DNA from: Paenibacillus aestuarii
Lineage (GTDB): Bacteria > Bacillota > Bacilli > Paenibacillales > NBRC-103111
Direction of reading: 5' to 3'
DNA: 64,000 nucleotides
NCBI RefSeq assembly: GCF_027789125.1
Contig: NZ_JAQFVF010000018.1
Span: 184,301 to 248,300, forward strand
The translations under genes and the position numbers were made by a program. The notes below the pieces were generated by a model that saw only the letters and a program-made list of their open reading frames with translations, made no database searches and was not told where the DNA came from. Shown here piece by piece: positions 42,879 to 52,332 of this stretch (within the stretch, counting starts at the first letter, position 1; each line of letters begins with the position of its first letter).

Positions 42879-44046
42879 TCTTGTATACCTTCTTTCTGTT
42901 CATTCTTTGAATGAACCCGCCTCGCACATAGACTGCACAGGGAATGATGAAATAAATGAAGAGGCGAACCCATATATCGATGTTATAAATTTTCACGATT
43001 GAGCTCCAATTCGGAATCACATAAGCTAAGCCAAACAGGATGAAGCACAACGCAGGCCGGATATACGATTCTTTCCACGCCGGCACCATTTTGCGCACGA
43101 GCAGGGCGGAAGACCAGATCGTAAAGGAAGCAGTTGCCAGAACGAAAGCGAGCAAGGCTACCGCATAAAACAGTGAAACCCGATTAAAAACAGTCCAGGT
43201 AATATTAACGGAGTCGATGCTTGTGACCAGTGGAAAATTCAATAGTCGCGCAGCATTGATGCCATAAACAAGAATTGGAATGTAAACGATGGCTAGATCC
43301 AATAGAGTTAACGCTATCATTGTAATCAGAATAGGCTTCATCCGAACTCGGAAAACTGGCGGCAGCATGCCCAGAAACAAAAAAGGGCAAATCGAAAATA
43401 ATGGAACGAGAAACTTTCCATGCTGCAAAAAATCAAAGCTTGTATTTACAATAGGGAACAGATTGAACAGCTTTGAATTTACGAAACATCCAAGTAGTGC
43501 GAAAAAAAGGGCCGGCAAGAAAATGATCGACAATAAGTTGCTAGCACGAAAGACGCCTTGGAGGCCAATCGACGATCCGAGTAATGTTATCAAACTAAGC
43601 AAAAGCAAAATTGCATATAACGGGCTTCGGACGACGAAAACAATCATCAAAAGCTCTGCAAATCCGCGAATTCCCATGATGGCAATAAAGAGAAAATAGC
43701 ACACGATGACCAGGATCAGGACTGTACTTATCCATCTGCCGAGCGGAAGAAATAAGTCTGCATAATCCATATTCCCTGCTTTCTTTAACCCTTTAAGTAA
43801 GACAACGGTGAGGACGAACTCGATCAACACATCCAAGACGACCGGTTCCCAATGCCCATAGGCCGTTGCATGCAGCATCGCTCTGGGGAATAATAGAAAC
43901 GCGATGCTGCTGTGAGCGCCGAAAAAAAATAAAGGGATCGTCAATATGGCATACATGCGGGAGTTCAACGGATTCACCCCTTTCTTAAGCTGTGGTTTCC
44001 CTAACTTTTTCAATTCTAGAAGCTCATAAAGGGGAAACTGAGCCAT
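42868..44046 (-). CDS. GerAB-family spore germination membrane protein
   Basis: A 392-residue protein with about ten membrane segments of the amino acid-permease-like GerAB/EndospoC type. It forms the transmembrane subunit of a germinant receptor together with a GerA and a GerC protein. GAGG lies six bases before the ATG on the minus strand. It is the first gene of the gerB-gerC pair; the A subunit that normally comes first is missing here. Confidence 0.85.
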   Translation of the reverse strand: MAQFPLYELLELKKLGKPQLKKGVNPLNSRMYAILTIPLFFFGAHSSIAFLLFPRAMLHATAYGHWEPVVLDVLIEFVLTVVLLKGLKKAGNMDYADLFLPLGRWISTVLILVIVCYFLFIAIMGIRGFAELLMIVFVVRSPLYAILLLLSLITLLGSSIGLQGVFRASNLLSIIFLPALFFALLGCFVNSKLFNLFPIVNTSFDFLQHGKFLVPLFSICPFLFLGMLPPVFRVRMKPILITMIALTLLDLAIVYIPILVYGINAARLLNFPLVTSIDSVNITWTVFNRVSLFYAVALLAFVLATASFTIWSSALLVRKMVPAWKESYIRPALCFILFGLAYVIPNWSSIVKIYNIDIWVRLFIYFIIPCAVYVRGGFIQRMNRKKVYKNGA

Positions 44047-44188
44047 GATAAGCCTCGATTAGTATTCGCCAGCAACTGGAAAATATTCGGTTGAAAATAT
44101 TTATGAAAGCCTTGCAACCTTATCCAAACTTTGTCCGTTTAGTGGTTGTGTCAATCACAATTACAAAAATAATCACGAGGTGGATAAT

Positions 44189-45595
44189 ATGAAACAGGTT
44201 TTTAAAATGGTCAATCTTACTGTTGCTACAGCCGTTCTGTCCCTTGCGCTCGTCGGGCAAAGCTTTGCCGCTTCGTCTACAGATTTCACCGATATCAACA
44301 ACGCTGCGGCAAAAGATAAAATCGTTTCGCTTCAACAAAGCGGTATTATTTCAGGTGTGGCTCCGGGGCTGTTCGCGCCTAATGCGCCGCTTACGGAAGC
44401 GCAAAGCGTTCAATTTTTTGTATCCGCACTCGGCTTAAATCTGGATAAGGTGCGATTCCTGAAAGAACCGAAAGCAACAGACTATTTCACCAATGCGGAT
44501 GATAAAGCATGGTATGCGGCTTCCTTTATTACGGCCGCTGTGCACAATCTCGATTTGCCGAAATCACTGAATCCGAATCAAGTGGTGACGAGAGAAGAGT
44601 TCACGTATCAACTCGTTCGAGCCATGGAGACGATCGGTCGTCTGCCGATGATTAATCCGGTTGTCGTTGACGTGAAAGACGCTGACCAAATGAACGTGCT
44701 GTATTCAGGAGCTATTCAACGCGCTCTTGCGTATGGCTTGATTAAATTAAATGCTGACGGCACGTTCAATCCGAAGCAAACAATGACCCGCGAACAGGCA
44801 GCTGAAGAAATCTATAATGCGATTCAATATTTGAAAGCTCGCACGCATACATCCGCACCAATGATCATCTCGAACTCCGAAGGTGTGCAAATGATAAAAG
44901 ATCTGCTCGGTAAAAATGGCACGGACATCCAAATCAAAATCGACCCGAATGCAAAATTGACTCGGGAGTCGTTCGTCAACCTGCTCATGCAAACGCTACA
45001 GACAAGCGGCCAAATTCCGCTGATTAACATTCAACCGGTTGACATCAAGGATAATGGCGAAATGACGATCGAATATTCGGGATCTGTTCAATTGGCCATC
45101 GCCCTAGGCTTCGTGAAGCTTGCTGACGACGGAACGTTCGATCCGAAAGGCGTAGTTACACATGCTGCGGCCATCGACATCATAGCGAAGGCTTCCGACT
45201 ACCTTCAGGCTCATCAAAGCCCTGCCGCTACCGTTTCTTATGCGGAAGGCGCGCAATTGATTGCGAAAGCGCTTGGCCTTGCTGGCGTGGATCTTCAAAT
45301 CAAAGTCGATCCGAATGCAAAGATGACGCGTGAATCGTTCGTCAGCCTGCTCGTTCAAACGCTGAAGACGAGTGGCAAGCTGCCTATGATTAAACCAGAT
45401 GTCGTGGACATCAAAGATTTGGATAATGTGGACAGCTCGAATACGGGATCTATTCAGTTAGCGGTTTCTCTGGGGCTCGTCAAATTATCGGATGGAAGCC
45501 TCTTTCATCCCAAAGGCGACTTGACCCAAGCGGATGCAATGGATATCGTCGCGAACGTAAAAACAGTGGTTGAGAAATTTTCAAGCAGCAAATAA
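44189..45595 (+). CDS. Secreted SLH-like protein with three long repeats
   Basis: A 468-residue secreted protein; signal peptide about 1-25 (cleavage near SFA-ASS). After two SLH-type units (TDFTDINNAAAKDKIVSL; DYFTNADDKAWYAASFI) there are three related repeats of about 110 residues. Each has a conserved middle (KLTRESFVNLLMQTL; KMTRESFVSLLVQTL; VVTREEFTYQLVRAM), a (P)VDIKD or VDVKD strand and an LxxGxxKLxxDGxFxPK end. The pattern is SLH-derived. It may bind cell-wall polymer or form a surface layer. GAGGTGG precedes ATG 44189. Confidence 0.75.
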   Translation: MKQVFKMVNLTVATAVLSLALVGQSFAASSTDFTDINNAAAKDKIVSLQQSGIISGVAPGLFAPNAPLTEAQSVQFFVSALGLNLDKVRFLKEPKATDYFTNADDKAWYAASFITAAVHNLDLPKSLNPNQVVTREEFTYQLVRAMETIGRLPMINPVVVDVKDADQMNVLYSGAIQRALAYGLIKLNADGTFNPKQTMTREQAAEEIYNAIQYLKARTHTSAPMIISNSEGVQMIKDLLGKNGTDIQIKIDPNAKLTRESFVNLLMQTLQTSGQIPLINIQPVDIKDNGEMTIEYSGSVQLAIALGFVKLADDGTFDPKGVVTHAAAIDIIAKASDYLQAHQSPAATVSYAEGAQLIAKALGLAGVDLQIKVDPNAKMTRESFVSLLVQTLKTSGKLPMIKPDVVDIKDLDNVDSSNTGSIQLAVSLGLVKLSDGSLFHPKGDLTQADAMDIVANVKTVVEKFSSSK

Positions 45596-45605
45596 AGGTT
45601 TTATC

Positions 45606-45648
45606 AAAAACAACTGTTCAAGCTTATCTTGGACAGTTGTTTTTATAT
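45606..45648 (+). terminator. Terminator after the SLH repeat gene
   Basis: AACAACTGTTCAAG pairs with CTTGGACAGTTGTT around five bases; TTTTTATA follows. Confidence 0.9.
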
Positions 45649-45675
45649 AATGAAGCGATTCAATAATCCCGGATA

Positions 45676-45694
45676 TTTAAGAACGCTTGTTCAT
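45676..45694. repeat. 19-bp motif (copy 2)
   Basis: TTTAAGAACGCTTGTTCAT differs at one base from the element at 41779-41797. Its core GAAC-N4-GTTC is palindromic, as in many TetR operators. No gene begins near it. Confidence 0.55.
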
Positions 45695-46079
45695 AAACCA
45701 ACCTACAGACATATGTCGATGAACCCAATGATTGTATATTGTATCAGACGCGATAGAAACTTTGCGCAGAGCAACATATTCGCTCGTATTCCTTGCACAG
45801 CACGGGTAAATCAGCTTTCAACGGTAAAGTAAATGGCTTGCTTTCTGTCAATTGTTAAGATTTTGTTAAAAATAAACTACAGGATAAGGTCCTGCGGCCT
45901 ATAGCCCAGTGAGTAATGACCAGCGCTCAAAAAAGCCTTTCTGTCCGAAACGGGCGTCGACAAAGGTTGTTTTTTTACGCTTACATTTTCATCAGACTGC
46001 AGGGGAATCCATTGAATTCGCTTTTCGATACATAGGTTTTGAGACCTACTTACGAAAAGCGACTAGTCGATTTCGCTTA

Positions 46080-46109
46080 TTGTGGACATATTTCGACAAG
46101 CTCTATAAT
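46080..46109 (+). promoter_or_regulatory. Promoter of the GH81 gene
   Basis: TTGTGG at 46080-46085 and TATAAT at 46104-46109, spacer 18. The leader would be about 100 bases long. Confidence 0.6.
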
Positions 46110-46145
46110 GACGCTGGAAATACATTTTCCAAAAAAATGAAGGTT

Positions 46146-46191
46146 GGCATTTCTACTTGTCGAGAAGTGCCGCAAGTAAGCCCATAGGGGC
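46146..46191 (+). promoter_or_regulatory. Leader RNA that can fold an H-type pseudoknot
   Basis: GGCATTTCT (46146-46154) pairs with AGAAGTGCC (46163-46171). The loop starts with ACTTG (46155-46159), which is complementary to CAAGT at 46173-46177 just after the stem. GCCC/GGGC (46180-46191) forms a second hairpin ahead of AGAGGAGGAG. It could control translation of the GH81 gene; it fits no riboswitch class I know. Confidence 0.45.
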
Positions 46192-46214
46192 GAAAAGAGG
46201 AGGAGAATTGATTA

Positions 46215-49200
46215 ATGAGTTCACCTGCAAGAAAAAAACGCAAGGCATTGGCCCGGACCTCAACGTCAGCTCTTGCCCTTTCGGTGCTGCTTGGTTCATG
46301 GAGCGGAGCGCCTGCTCCAGCGGCTGCAGCTGCGACGGCTGAAGCTTCCCACCTGTTGACGTACGGAGGTGCGGCCTACGCATCCTCGGTCGAAGGTGGA
46401 TTAACGCCGGACAAAGCCGTTGACGGCAGTTTGGACTCTCGTTGGGGCAGCGCATTCAGCGCAGATCCGCAATGGATTTATGTGGATCTCGGCTCCGAAG
46501 CGACGATTGACAAAGCGATTATCCGTTGGGAGAACGCCTACTCGAAATCGTACAAAATCCAAGTGTCCAATGATGAAACGAATTGGGTCGACATTTACCA
46601 GGACACCAAAGGTGACGGTGGCGTGGATACCATCGCATTATCGGGCAAAGGCCGGTACGTCCGTCTGCTTTCTCTAGAGCGCAGCGGCGGATACGGAGTA
46701 TCGCTGTATGAATTTGAAGTTTACGGCACGGGTGGAACCAACCCGCCTCCGGTTGTGCTTGGCGAGGATGTAGCGCTGCATAAGCCGGTGGTCGCTTCCT
46801 CCTACGAGACAGCTGACGGGGACAAGCCAGCGATGCTGCCGGAGAACGCGGTGGACGATAGCCAGACGACAAGATGGTCTTCGGCACACACGAGTGACGA
46901 GTGGATTTATACCGACCTGGGAAGTGAGCACAACATCGGTCGTATTCGCCTGAACTGGGAGAACGCCGCCGGCCGCATCTACGATCTTCAAGTCTCCAAT
47001 GATGCCGTGAATTGGCATACAATTTACCGTGAGATGAACGGTCACGACGGATGGATGGATACACCGGTCTACGCCAGCGGTCGTTACGTCCGAATGAAAG
47101 GAATCAGCCGCTCCACGAGCTACGGTTACTCCTTATTCAATTTCAGCGTCTACGATTACGTAGAGGGAGATGCGAAACCGAATTATACGATTCCTCCGCT
47201 GCCAACGGCTTCAACTGTTGACGTCGGCAAAGGCAGCTATTTGACGAATGATATTACGATGCCGCAACCGCGTCCTCCGGTTAATAAAACGGATGCTGTG
47301 AAAGGCCCGATTCCATCGAACGATTGGTGGCAGTCCGTATTGATCAAAAATTTGAGCGACAGCCTGATCACGCTCCCTTTGAAATCAAAGTATACGGCAC
47401 TGGGCCTTAGCGTTCTGAACCCCGGCGCGGGTTGGGTGAACGACACCGGCAACTCCCAGGCCGCTGACGGCGGACCCGATTTTTACTTGAATTCAGGTAA
47501 TATCAGTCCTACAAAGATCAATAACAAAGTTGCCGGATACAGTGATTGGTCAGCAACTGTCGTGCTTAGCGACAACGACACCGAAAAAATGAAAACGACG
47601 TTTGTCAAAGGCTCGCCGTACTTGTATTCAGAGTTCAGCGACCCGACGACACCTGAAATTTCGTTCCCGGCGACGACCAGCTTCTTTGACGAAAACGGCA
47701 ATCCGGTTCTTGCTGGCGAAGGCACTTCCTTGACAGCTGACCATATTGGATTCACGGTGACGAATATGGACGGCTCGCCACAAGCGAATAAAGTAACCCG
47801 TAATTACGGTGTATTCGCTCCGCAAGGCTCCGTCTTCATGAAAGTCGGCAACAAAATCAAAATCAGGCTGGGCAGCGGGCAAAATTATTTGTCCTTGGCC
47901 TCGATGCCTGCAGCAAGCGACCTGAACTACTTTTATCAACACGGTTATGCATTCATCAAAAATACAATCGTAACACCGAACTTCGACGAGAACACGTCGG
48001 AAGTGACGACCCGCTTTGATGTGGAGATCGATCAGAAGCGATCCGACATGGAGTCGACGACGTTGATGGCGCTGCTTCCGCATCAATGGAAGCAAACGAC
48101 TTCGCCGTTGACTGCGCTCGCTTATCCGTCCATTCGCGGTGAACTGAAGCTTCACGAGGGCAATTCGTTTACGACGGTGGACCGCTTTAACGGGATCGTA
48201 CCGCAATTCACTGAGCCTGCTGATGCCAGCTATAACCGTGCCGACCTGATTGAGCAGTTGAGCTACCTCGATGAAGCGACATCGAAGAATTTCATGTCCG
48301 GCGACGCTTATTGGCAAGGTAAAGCGCTACACCCTCTGGCGATGGGCGTTCTGATAGCCGATCAAGTCGGAGATCAAGCGTACAAAAATGTGTTCCTTCA
48401 GCGTCTGAGAACGATTTTGACCGATTGGTATACATATACGAAGGGCGAGCCGGATTACTTCATGTACTACGATCCGACTTGGGGCACGATGTACTACAAA
48501 TCCAGTGAGTTCGGCGCCAATACCGGCTTGACGGACCACCATTTCACATATGGTTACTTCGTCTTCGCTTCGGCTGTCCTGGCGACTTACGATCAAGATT
48601 TCAAAGACAACTACGGCGGCATGGTGGAGAACCTGATTCGCGACTACGCCAACCCGTCGAAAACCGATTCGCAGTATCCCTTCCTGCGCAACTTTGATCC
48701 GTACGAAGGCCATTCCTGGGCTGGTGGTTACGGGGACAACAACAACGGCAACAACCAGGAAGCGGCCGGCGAGTCCTTGTTCGGCTGGGTCGGCGAATAC
48801 ATGTGGAGCTTGGTGTCCGGCAATAAAGTATACCGTGACATCTCCGCATACGGCTTCACAACAGAGCTGAAAGCTGTCGAGCAATACTGGTTTAACTATG
48901 ACAACGACAACTGGCTGCCTGGCTTTGCCCACAAATCCGTTGGTCAAGTATATGGCAGCGCGTATAACTTCGGTACGTTTTTCAGCGGTGACCCTGTCAA
49001 TATTTATGGTATCCACTGGTTGCCGACTGGCGAGTATTTGACAAGCTACGGTTTTGATCCAGCAAAAGCTGCTGACTTGTACAACGGCCTCGTGAAAGAT
49101 AATAAAGGACCTGAGAACGCATGGTACCACATTGTGTGGCCGATCGAATCTTTGAGCGATCCGCAAACGGTGTTGAGCAAGTTCACGGTTGAGAATACGC

Positions 49201-52166
49201 AAAAGAATGAAATTTTCAATACGTACTGGTTCGTGCATAACATGGCGACACTCGGTTCGCGTACGAAAGACATTTGGGCGAGTGGCGGTACTGGCGCTTC
49301 CGTTTACAAAAAAGGAACAGCTTACTCGGCGATCATCTGGAACCCGACCAACGTGGCCACTACGGTAACGTTCCACAATGCGGCAGGCGTAACAGGTTCG
49401 GCGACAGTCGGCCCGAAATCGCTTGTGAAAGTGGATCCGACGAAGGTCACCGATGCAGCTGGCAATAAGCCTCCGCAGTTAACGGCAGATACAACGCAAA
49501 ATACGATCAGCCAGCCTGTTGAGATCACGTTCGCCGACAATCTGAAATGGCGTGAAGCGATTCAAGCCGTGCTGGTCAACGGAACAGCGATTAACGCTTC
49601 GCAATACAGCATGCAAGCAGGCAAAATCACGTTGGACAGCTCGTTGTTCCCTGTGGAAGGCAGCTATGACATCGCATTGCGTGCAGCCGGCTATCCGGAT
49701 ACGAGCGTGCAGCAAGTCATCATCACGAACTCGACGGTCAACCTGGCGCTCAACAAACCGACGATGACGAGCGATAAAGCGAAAAACCCAGGTTCCTACG
49801 CAGTTGACGGCAAGTCCGACACCCGCTGGGAATCGGACTTCAGTGATCCACAGTTTATTACAGTGAACTTGCAATCGGAATACAAAGTAAGCCATGTGCG
49901 TCTGAACTGGGAAAATGCAGCAGGCAAGAGCTACACGGTTCAAACGTCCGTGGATGGGCAAAATTGGCAGACCGTATATGCCACTACTCGTGGACATGAA
50001 GGTATCGATGACATCACGTTCCCTGCGGTAAATGCCAGATATGTCAAGGTAGAAGGCACGAAGCGAACGACGAATTACGGCTATTCTTTATGGGATATGG
50101 AAGTGTTCGGCACGCCGGCAGGTGACCTGGATGCACCACAACTGACTGCCGATACGACGATGAACCGCGCCGGCCTACCAATCGATATTGGCTTCGAGAA
50201 CAATGCGGATTGGAAGAACGCAATCCAAGCGGTGAAAGTGAATGGAACAGCTGTTCCTGCTGGAAAATATCAAGTTGCCCAAAACACGATTACGTTGGAC
50301 GGCTCGTTGTTCCCAGAAGCGGGAAGCTATAACGTTTCCGTAGAAGCAAAAGGATTTGCGAGTGCTGCCGTTCAGCAAACGATTGTGACGAATTCGACGG
50401 TTAACCTTGCGCTGCGCAAACCGACCATCACTTCGGCCAATCCGAAACAACCAAGCAGCTATGCTGTTGACGGCAAACCATCAACAAGATGGGAATCTGA
50501 CTTCAGCGACCCGCAGTATATTACGGTTGATCTGGGTGCCCAAAGCGTGCTCAGCCGCGTCCTTCTGAACTGGGAGAATGCAGCAGGTAAGAGCTATACC
50601 GTGGAGGTATCCTCTGACAATGTGAACTGGCAAACGGTTTACTCCACCACGTCAGGTCAGCCAGGCATCAATGACATCGGATTTTTACCGGTAAGTGCAA
50701 GATATGTCAAAGTAAACGGAACGGAGCGGACGACCGGTTATGGCTTTTCGCTCATTGATTTCGAAGTATATGGTAACGCCTCCGGCTTGACGAACGCTCC
50801 GGAACTGATGCCGGATACGACGGATGCTATTGTCGGCAAACCGATCGAAGTTACTTTTGATGACGATCTGACATGGAGAAAAGCGATTGAAGCTGTCAAA
50901 ATCGACGACAATGAAATTAACGCCAACCAATACAACGTAACGGCTGGCAAAATGACGCTGGACGCTTCCTTGTTCAAGAATGCCAAAACATATTTGATTT
51001 CTGTTCAAGGTAGTGGTTATACAGAAGCTTCTGTTCAGCAAACGGTTGGCTCCGTCGTTGTTCAACCTGGCGACCCGATCCCGGACCCTCCTCACCAGGA
51101 TCCTGGTCATTCGAACCCGAATCCGCTCAACCTGGCATTCGAAAGACCGACTGCTTCATCGCCGGATTATCACCGTTCCAGTGCTGATGCCGTGGACGGT
51201 CGATTTGACCGCCGTTGGGAGTCCGCTTTCGAAGACAATCAATGGATGAGTATCGACCTTGAGAGTGTGAAGAAGATCAACCGAGTTGTGCTGAACTGGG
51301 AAAATGCTTACGGTAAAGCATACACGATTGATGTATCCGCAGATGGACTAACATGGACAACGGTGTATGCGACGGATGCGGGTAACGGCGGTACCGACGA
51401 TATTTCGTTCGCACCCGTTGATGCCAGATACGTCAAGATGAATGGAATCAAGCGCGGTACACCGTACGGCTTCTCGCTTTGGGAGTTCGAAGTGTATGGC
51501 GGCGATAACGGTCCGCTGAATGGACCTGCGCTGACCCCGGACACATCGGAGAACACGCTGGGCAAGCCGATGGATATCACGTTTGCCGACGACGGGGCTT
51601 GGAGAAGCGCCATCAACGCAGTCGAATTGGATGGCGTGACGCTTCGCGCTGACCAATACACGGTATCGGCGGGCAAAATCACGCTGGATGCAGCGTTATT
51701 CACCGAAGGGAAGCCTTACCTAGTGTCGGTGGGGGCGACGGGCTACGATAATGTCACTGTTGCCCAACCAATTGTTAAAGCGCAGAATCTGGCGCTTAAC
51801 ATGCCAACGACAACTTCGGACAATCCGATGCAAGACGGTCAGTTCGCTGTGGATGGCAGTAAGAGCACACGTTGGGAGTCGGCGCACGGCATCGATCCGC
51901 AATGGCTCTGCATCGACCTCGGCAAAACGAGATCCGTTAGCCGATTCTTAATGAACTGGGAGAATGCCTCTGCGAAGGATTATACGATCGATGTGTCTGT
52001 GGACGGCTCCAGCTGGTCGACAGTTTACTCGACAACGTATGGAGACGGAGGTATAGACAACATCCTCCTCAATAATCCTGTCAATGCCCGTTACATTAAA
52101 ATGACGGGTACACAGCGCAATACGCTATACGGATATTCTTTATTTGAGTTTGAGGTTTACGAGTAA
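46215..52166 (+). CDS. Secreted GH81 endo-beta-1,3-glucanase with six discoidin modules
   Basis: A 1983-residue secreted enzyme. Order: signal peptide 1-41; F5/8-type C (CBM32-like) modules at about 44-172 and 183-318; GH81 catalytic region about 340-1075, starting near SNDWWQS; then alternating DUF1533-like and F5/8 modules (DUF1533 at 1089-1171, 1310-1392, 1530-1610, 1772-1853; F5/8 at 1175-1300, 1396-1520, 1637-1762, 1857-1983), with a Pro/Asp linker at about 1615-1636. Catalytic residues are Asp774 (TDHHFTYGY) and Glu849/Glu853 (NNQEAAGES), at the spacing known for GH81. It should cut beta-1,3-glucan (fungal wall, laminarin, callose), with the discoidin modules binding the polymer. AGAGGAGGAG precedes ATG 46215. 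Confidence 0.92.
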   Translation: MSSPARKKRKALARTSTSALALSVLLGSWSGAPAPAAAAATAEASHLLTYGGAAYASSVEGGLTPDKAVDGSLDSRWGSAFSADPQWIYVDLGSEATIDKAIIRWENAYSKSYKIQVSNDETNWVDIYQDTKGDGGVDTIALSGKGRYVRLLSLERSGGYGVSLYEFEVYGTGGTNPPPVVLGEDVALHKPVVASSYETADGDKPAMLPENAVDDSQTTRWSSAHTSDEWIYTDLGSEHNIGRIRLNWENAAGRIYDLQVSNDAVNWHTIYREMNGHDGWMDTPVYASGRYVRMKGISRSTSYGYSLFNFSVYDYVEGDAKPNYTIPPLPTASTVDVGKGSYLTNDITMPQPRPPVNKTDAVKGPIPSNDWWQSVLIKNLSDSLITLPLKSKYTALGLSVLNPGAGWVNDTGNSQAADGGPDFYLNSGNISPTKINNKVAGYSDWSATVVLSDNDTEKMKTTFVKGSPYLYSEFSDPTTPEISFPATTSFFDENGNPVLAGEGTSLTADHIGFTVTNMDGSPQANKVTRNYGVFAPQGSVFMKVGNKIKIRLGSGQNYLSLASMPAASDLNYFYQHGYAFIKNTIVTPNFDENTSEVTTRFDVEIDQKRSDMESTTLMALLPHQWKQTTSPLTALAYPSIRGELKLHEGNSFTTVDRFNGIVPQFTEPADASYNRADLIEQLSYLDEATSKNFMSGDAYWQGKALHPLAMGVLIADQVGDQAYKNVFLQRLRTILTDWYTYTKGEPDYFMYYDPTWGTMYYKSSEFGANTGLTDHHFTYGYFVFASAVLATYDQDFKDNYGGMVENLIRDYANPSKTDSQYPFLRNFDPYEGHSWAGGYGDNNNGNNQEAAGESLFGWVGEYMWSLVSGNKVYRDISAYGFTTELKAVEQYWFNYDNDNWLPGFAHKSVGQVYGSAYNFGTFFSGDPVNIYGIHWLPTGEYLTSYGFDPAKAADLYNGLVKDNKGPENAWYHIVWPIESLSDPQTVLSKFTVENTQKNEIFNTYWFVHNMATLGSRTKDIWASGGTGASVYKKGTAYSAIIWNPTNVATTVTFHNAAGVTGSATVGPKSLVKVDPTKVTDAAGNKPPQLTADTTQNTISQPVEITFADNLKWREAIQAVLVNGTAINASQYSMQAGKITLDSSLFPVEGSYDIALRAAGYPDTSVQQVIITNSTVNLALNKPTMTSDKAKNPGSYAVDGKSDTRWESDFSDPQFITVNLQSEYKVSHVRLNWENAAGKSYTVQTSVDGQNWQTVYATTRGHEGIDDITFPAVNARYVKVEGTKRTTNYGYSLWDMEVFGTPAGDLDAPQLTADTTMNRAGLPIDIGFENNADWKNAIQAVKVNGTAVPAGKYQVAQNTITLDGSLFPEAGSYNVSVEAKGFASAAVQQTIVTNSTVNLALRKPTITSANPKQPSSYAVDGKPSTRWESDFSDPQYITVDLGAQSVLSRVLLNWENAAGKSYTVEVSSDNVNWQTVYSTTSGQPGINDIGFLPVSARYVKVNGTERTTGYGFSLIDFEVYGNASGLTNAPELMPDTTDAIVGKPIEVTFDDDLTWRKAIEAVKIDDNEINANQYNVTAGKMTLDASLFKNAKTYLISVQGSGYTEASVQQTVGSVVVQPGDPIPDPPHQDPGHSNPNPLNLAFERPTASSPDYHRSSADAVDGRFDRRWESAFEDNQWMSIDLESVKKINRVVLNWENAYGKAYTIDVSADGLTWTTVYATDAGNGGTDDISFAPVDARYVKMNGIKRGTPYGFSLWEFEVYGGDNGPLNGPALTPDTSENTLGKPMDITFADDGAWRSAINAVELDGVTLRADQYTVSAGKITLDAALFTEGKPYLVSVGATGYDNVTVAQPIVKAQNLALNMPTTTSDNPMQDGQFAVDGSKSTRWESAHGIDPQWLCIDLGKTRSVSRFLMNWENASAKDYTIDVSVDGSSWSTVYSTTYGDGGIDNILLNNPVNARYIKMTGTQRNTLYGYSLFEFEVYE

Positions 52167-52175
52167 GAGAGACAA

Positions 52176-52213
52176 GAACGTGGCGATGAGAAGCTCATCG
52201 CCACGTTTTTTTG
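52176..52213 (+). terminator. Terminator after the GH81 gene
   Basis: AACGTGGCGATGAG and CTCATCGCCACGTT form a long perfect stem with a tiny loop, then T-run. Confidence 0.95.
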
Positions 52214-52332
52214 TGCTCGCCATCTGAATTTTATATATCAATCATCGAAATTCTGTATTATTTAAAATACGTAAATTTGATGTATGCTAAAAGCAAGGAT
52301 AAGGTTTTCACAAAATTAAAGAGGTGAATGTC

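Larger units (their letters stand above)
45695..46214 (+). other. Gene-free leader region of the GH81 gene with stable hairpins
   Basis: No convincing gene: the open frame 45909-46187 has no ribosome site and no family features. Structures seen are GCCTTT/AAAGGT near 45934-45967 followed by seven T (terminator-like), and a long hairpin TCGCTTTTCG...CGAAAAGCGA at 46018-46062 with an inner ATAGGT/ACCTAC stem. Downstream are a promoter (46080) and a folded leader (46146-46191). Confidence 0.55.

Noticed and set aside
45909..46187. 92-codon frame in the GH81 leader
   Set aside because: No ribosome site, overlaps strong hairpins and the mapped promoter, and shows no family features.
46146..46191. 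Cyclic-di-GMP riboswitch before the GH81 gene
   Set aside because: The conserved CACGCAAAGC-type blocks of the GEMM class are absent.
48327..49376. 349-codon minus-strand frame inside the GH81 gene
   Set aside because: Shadow of the catalytic domain; no family features and no ribosome site.
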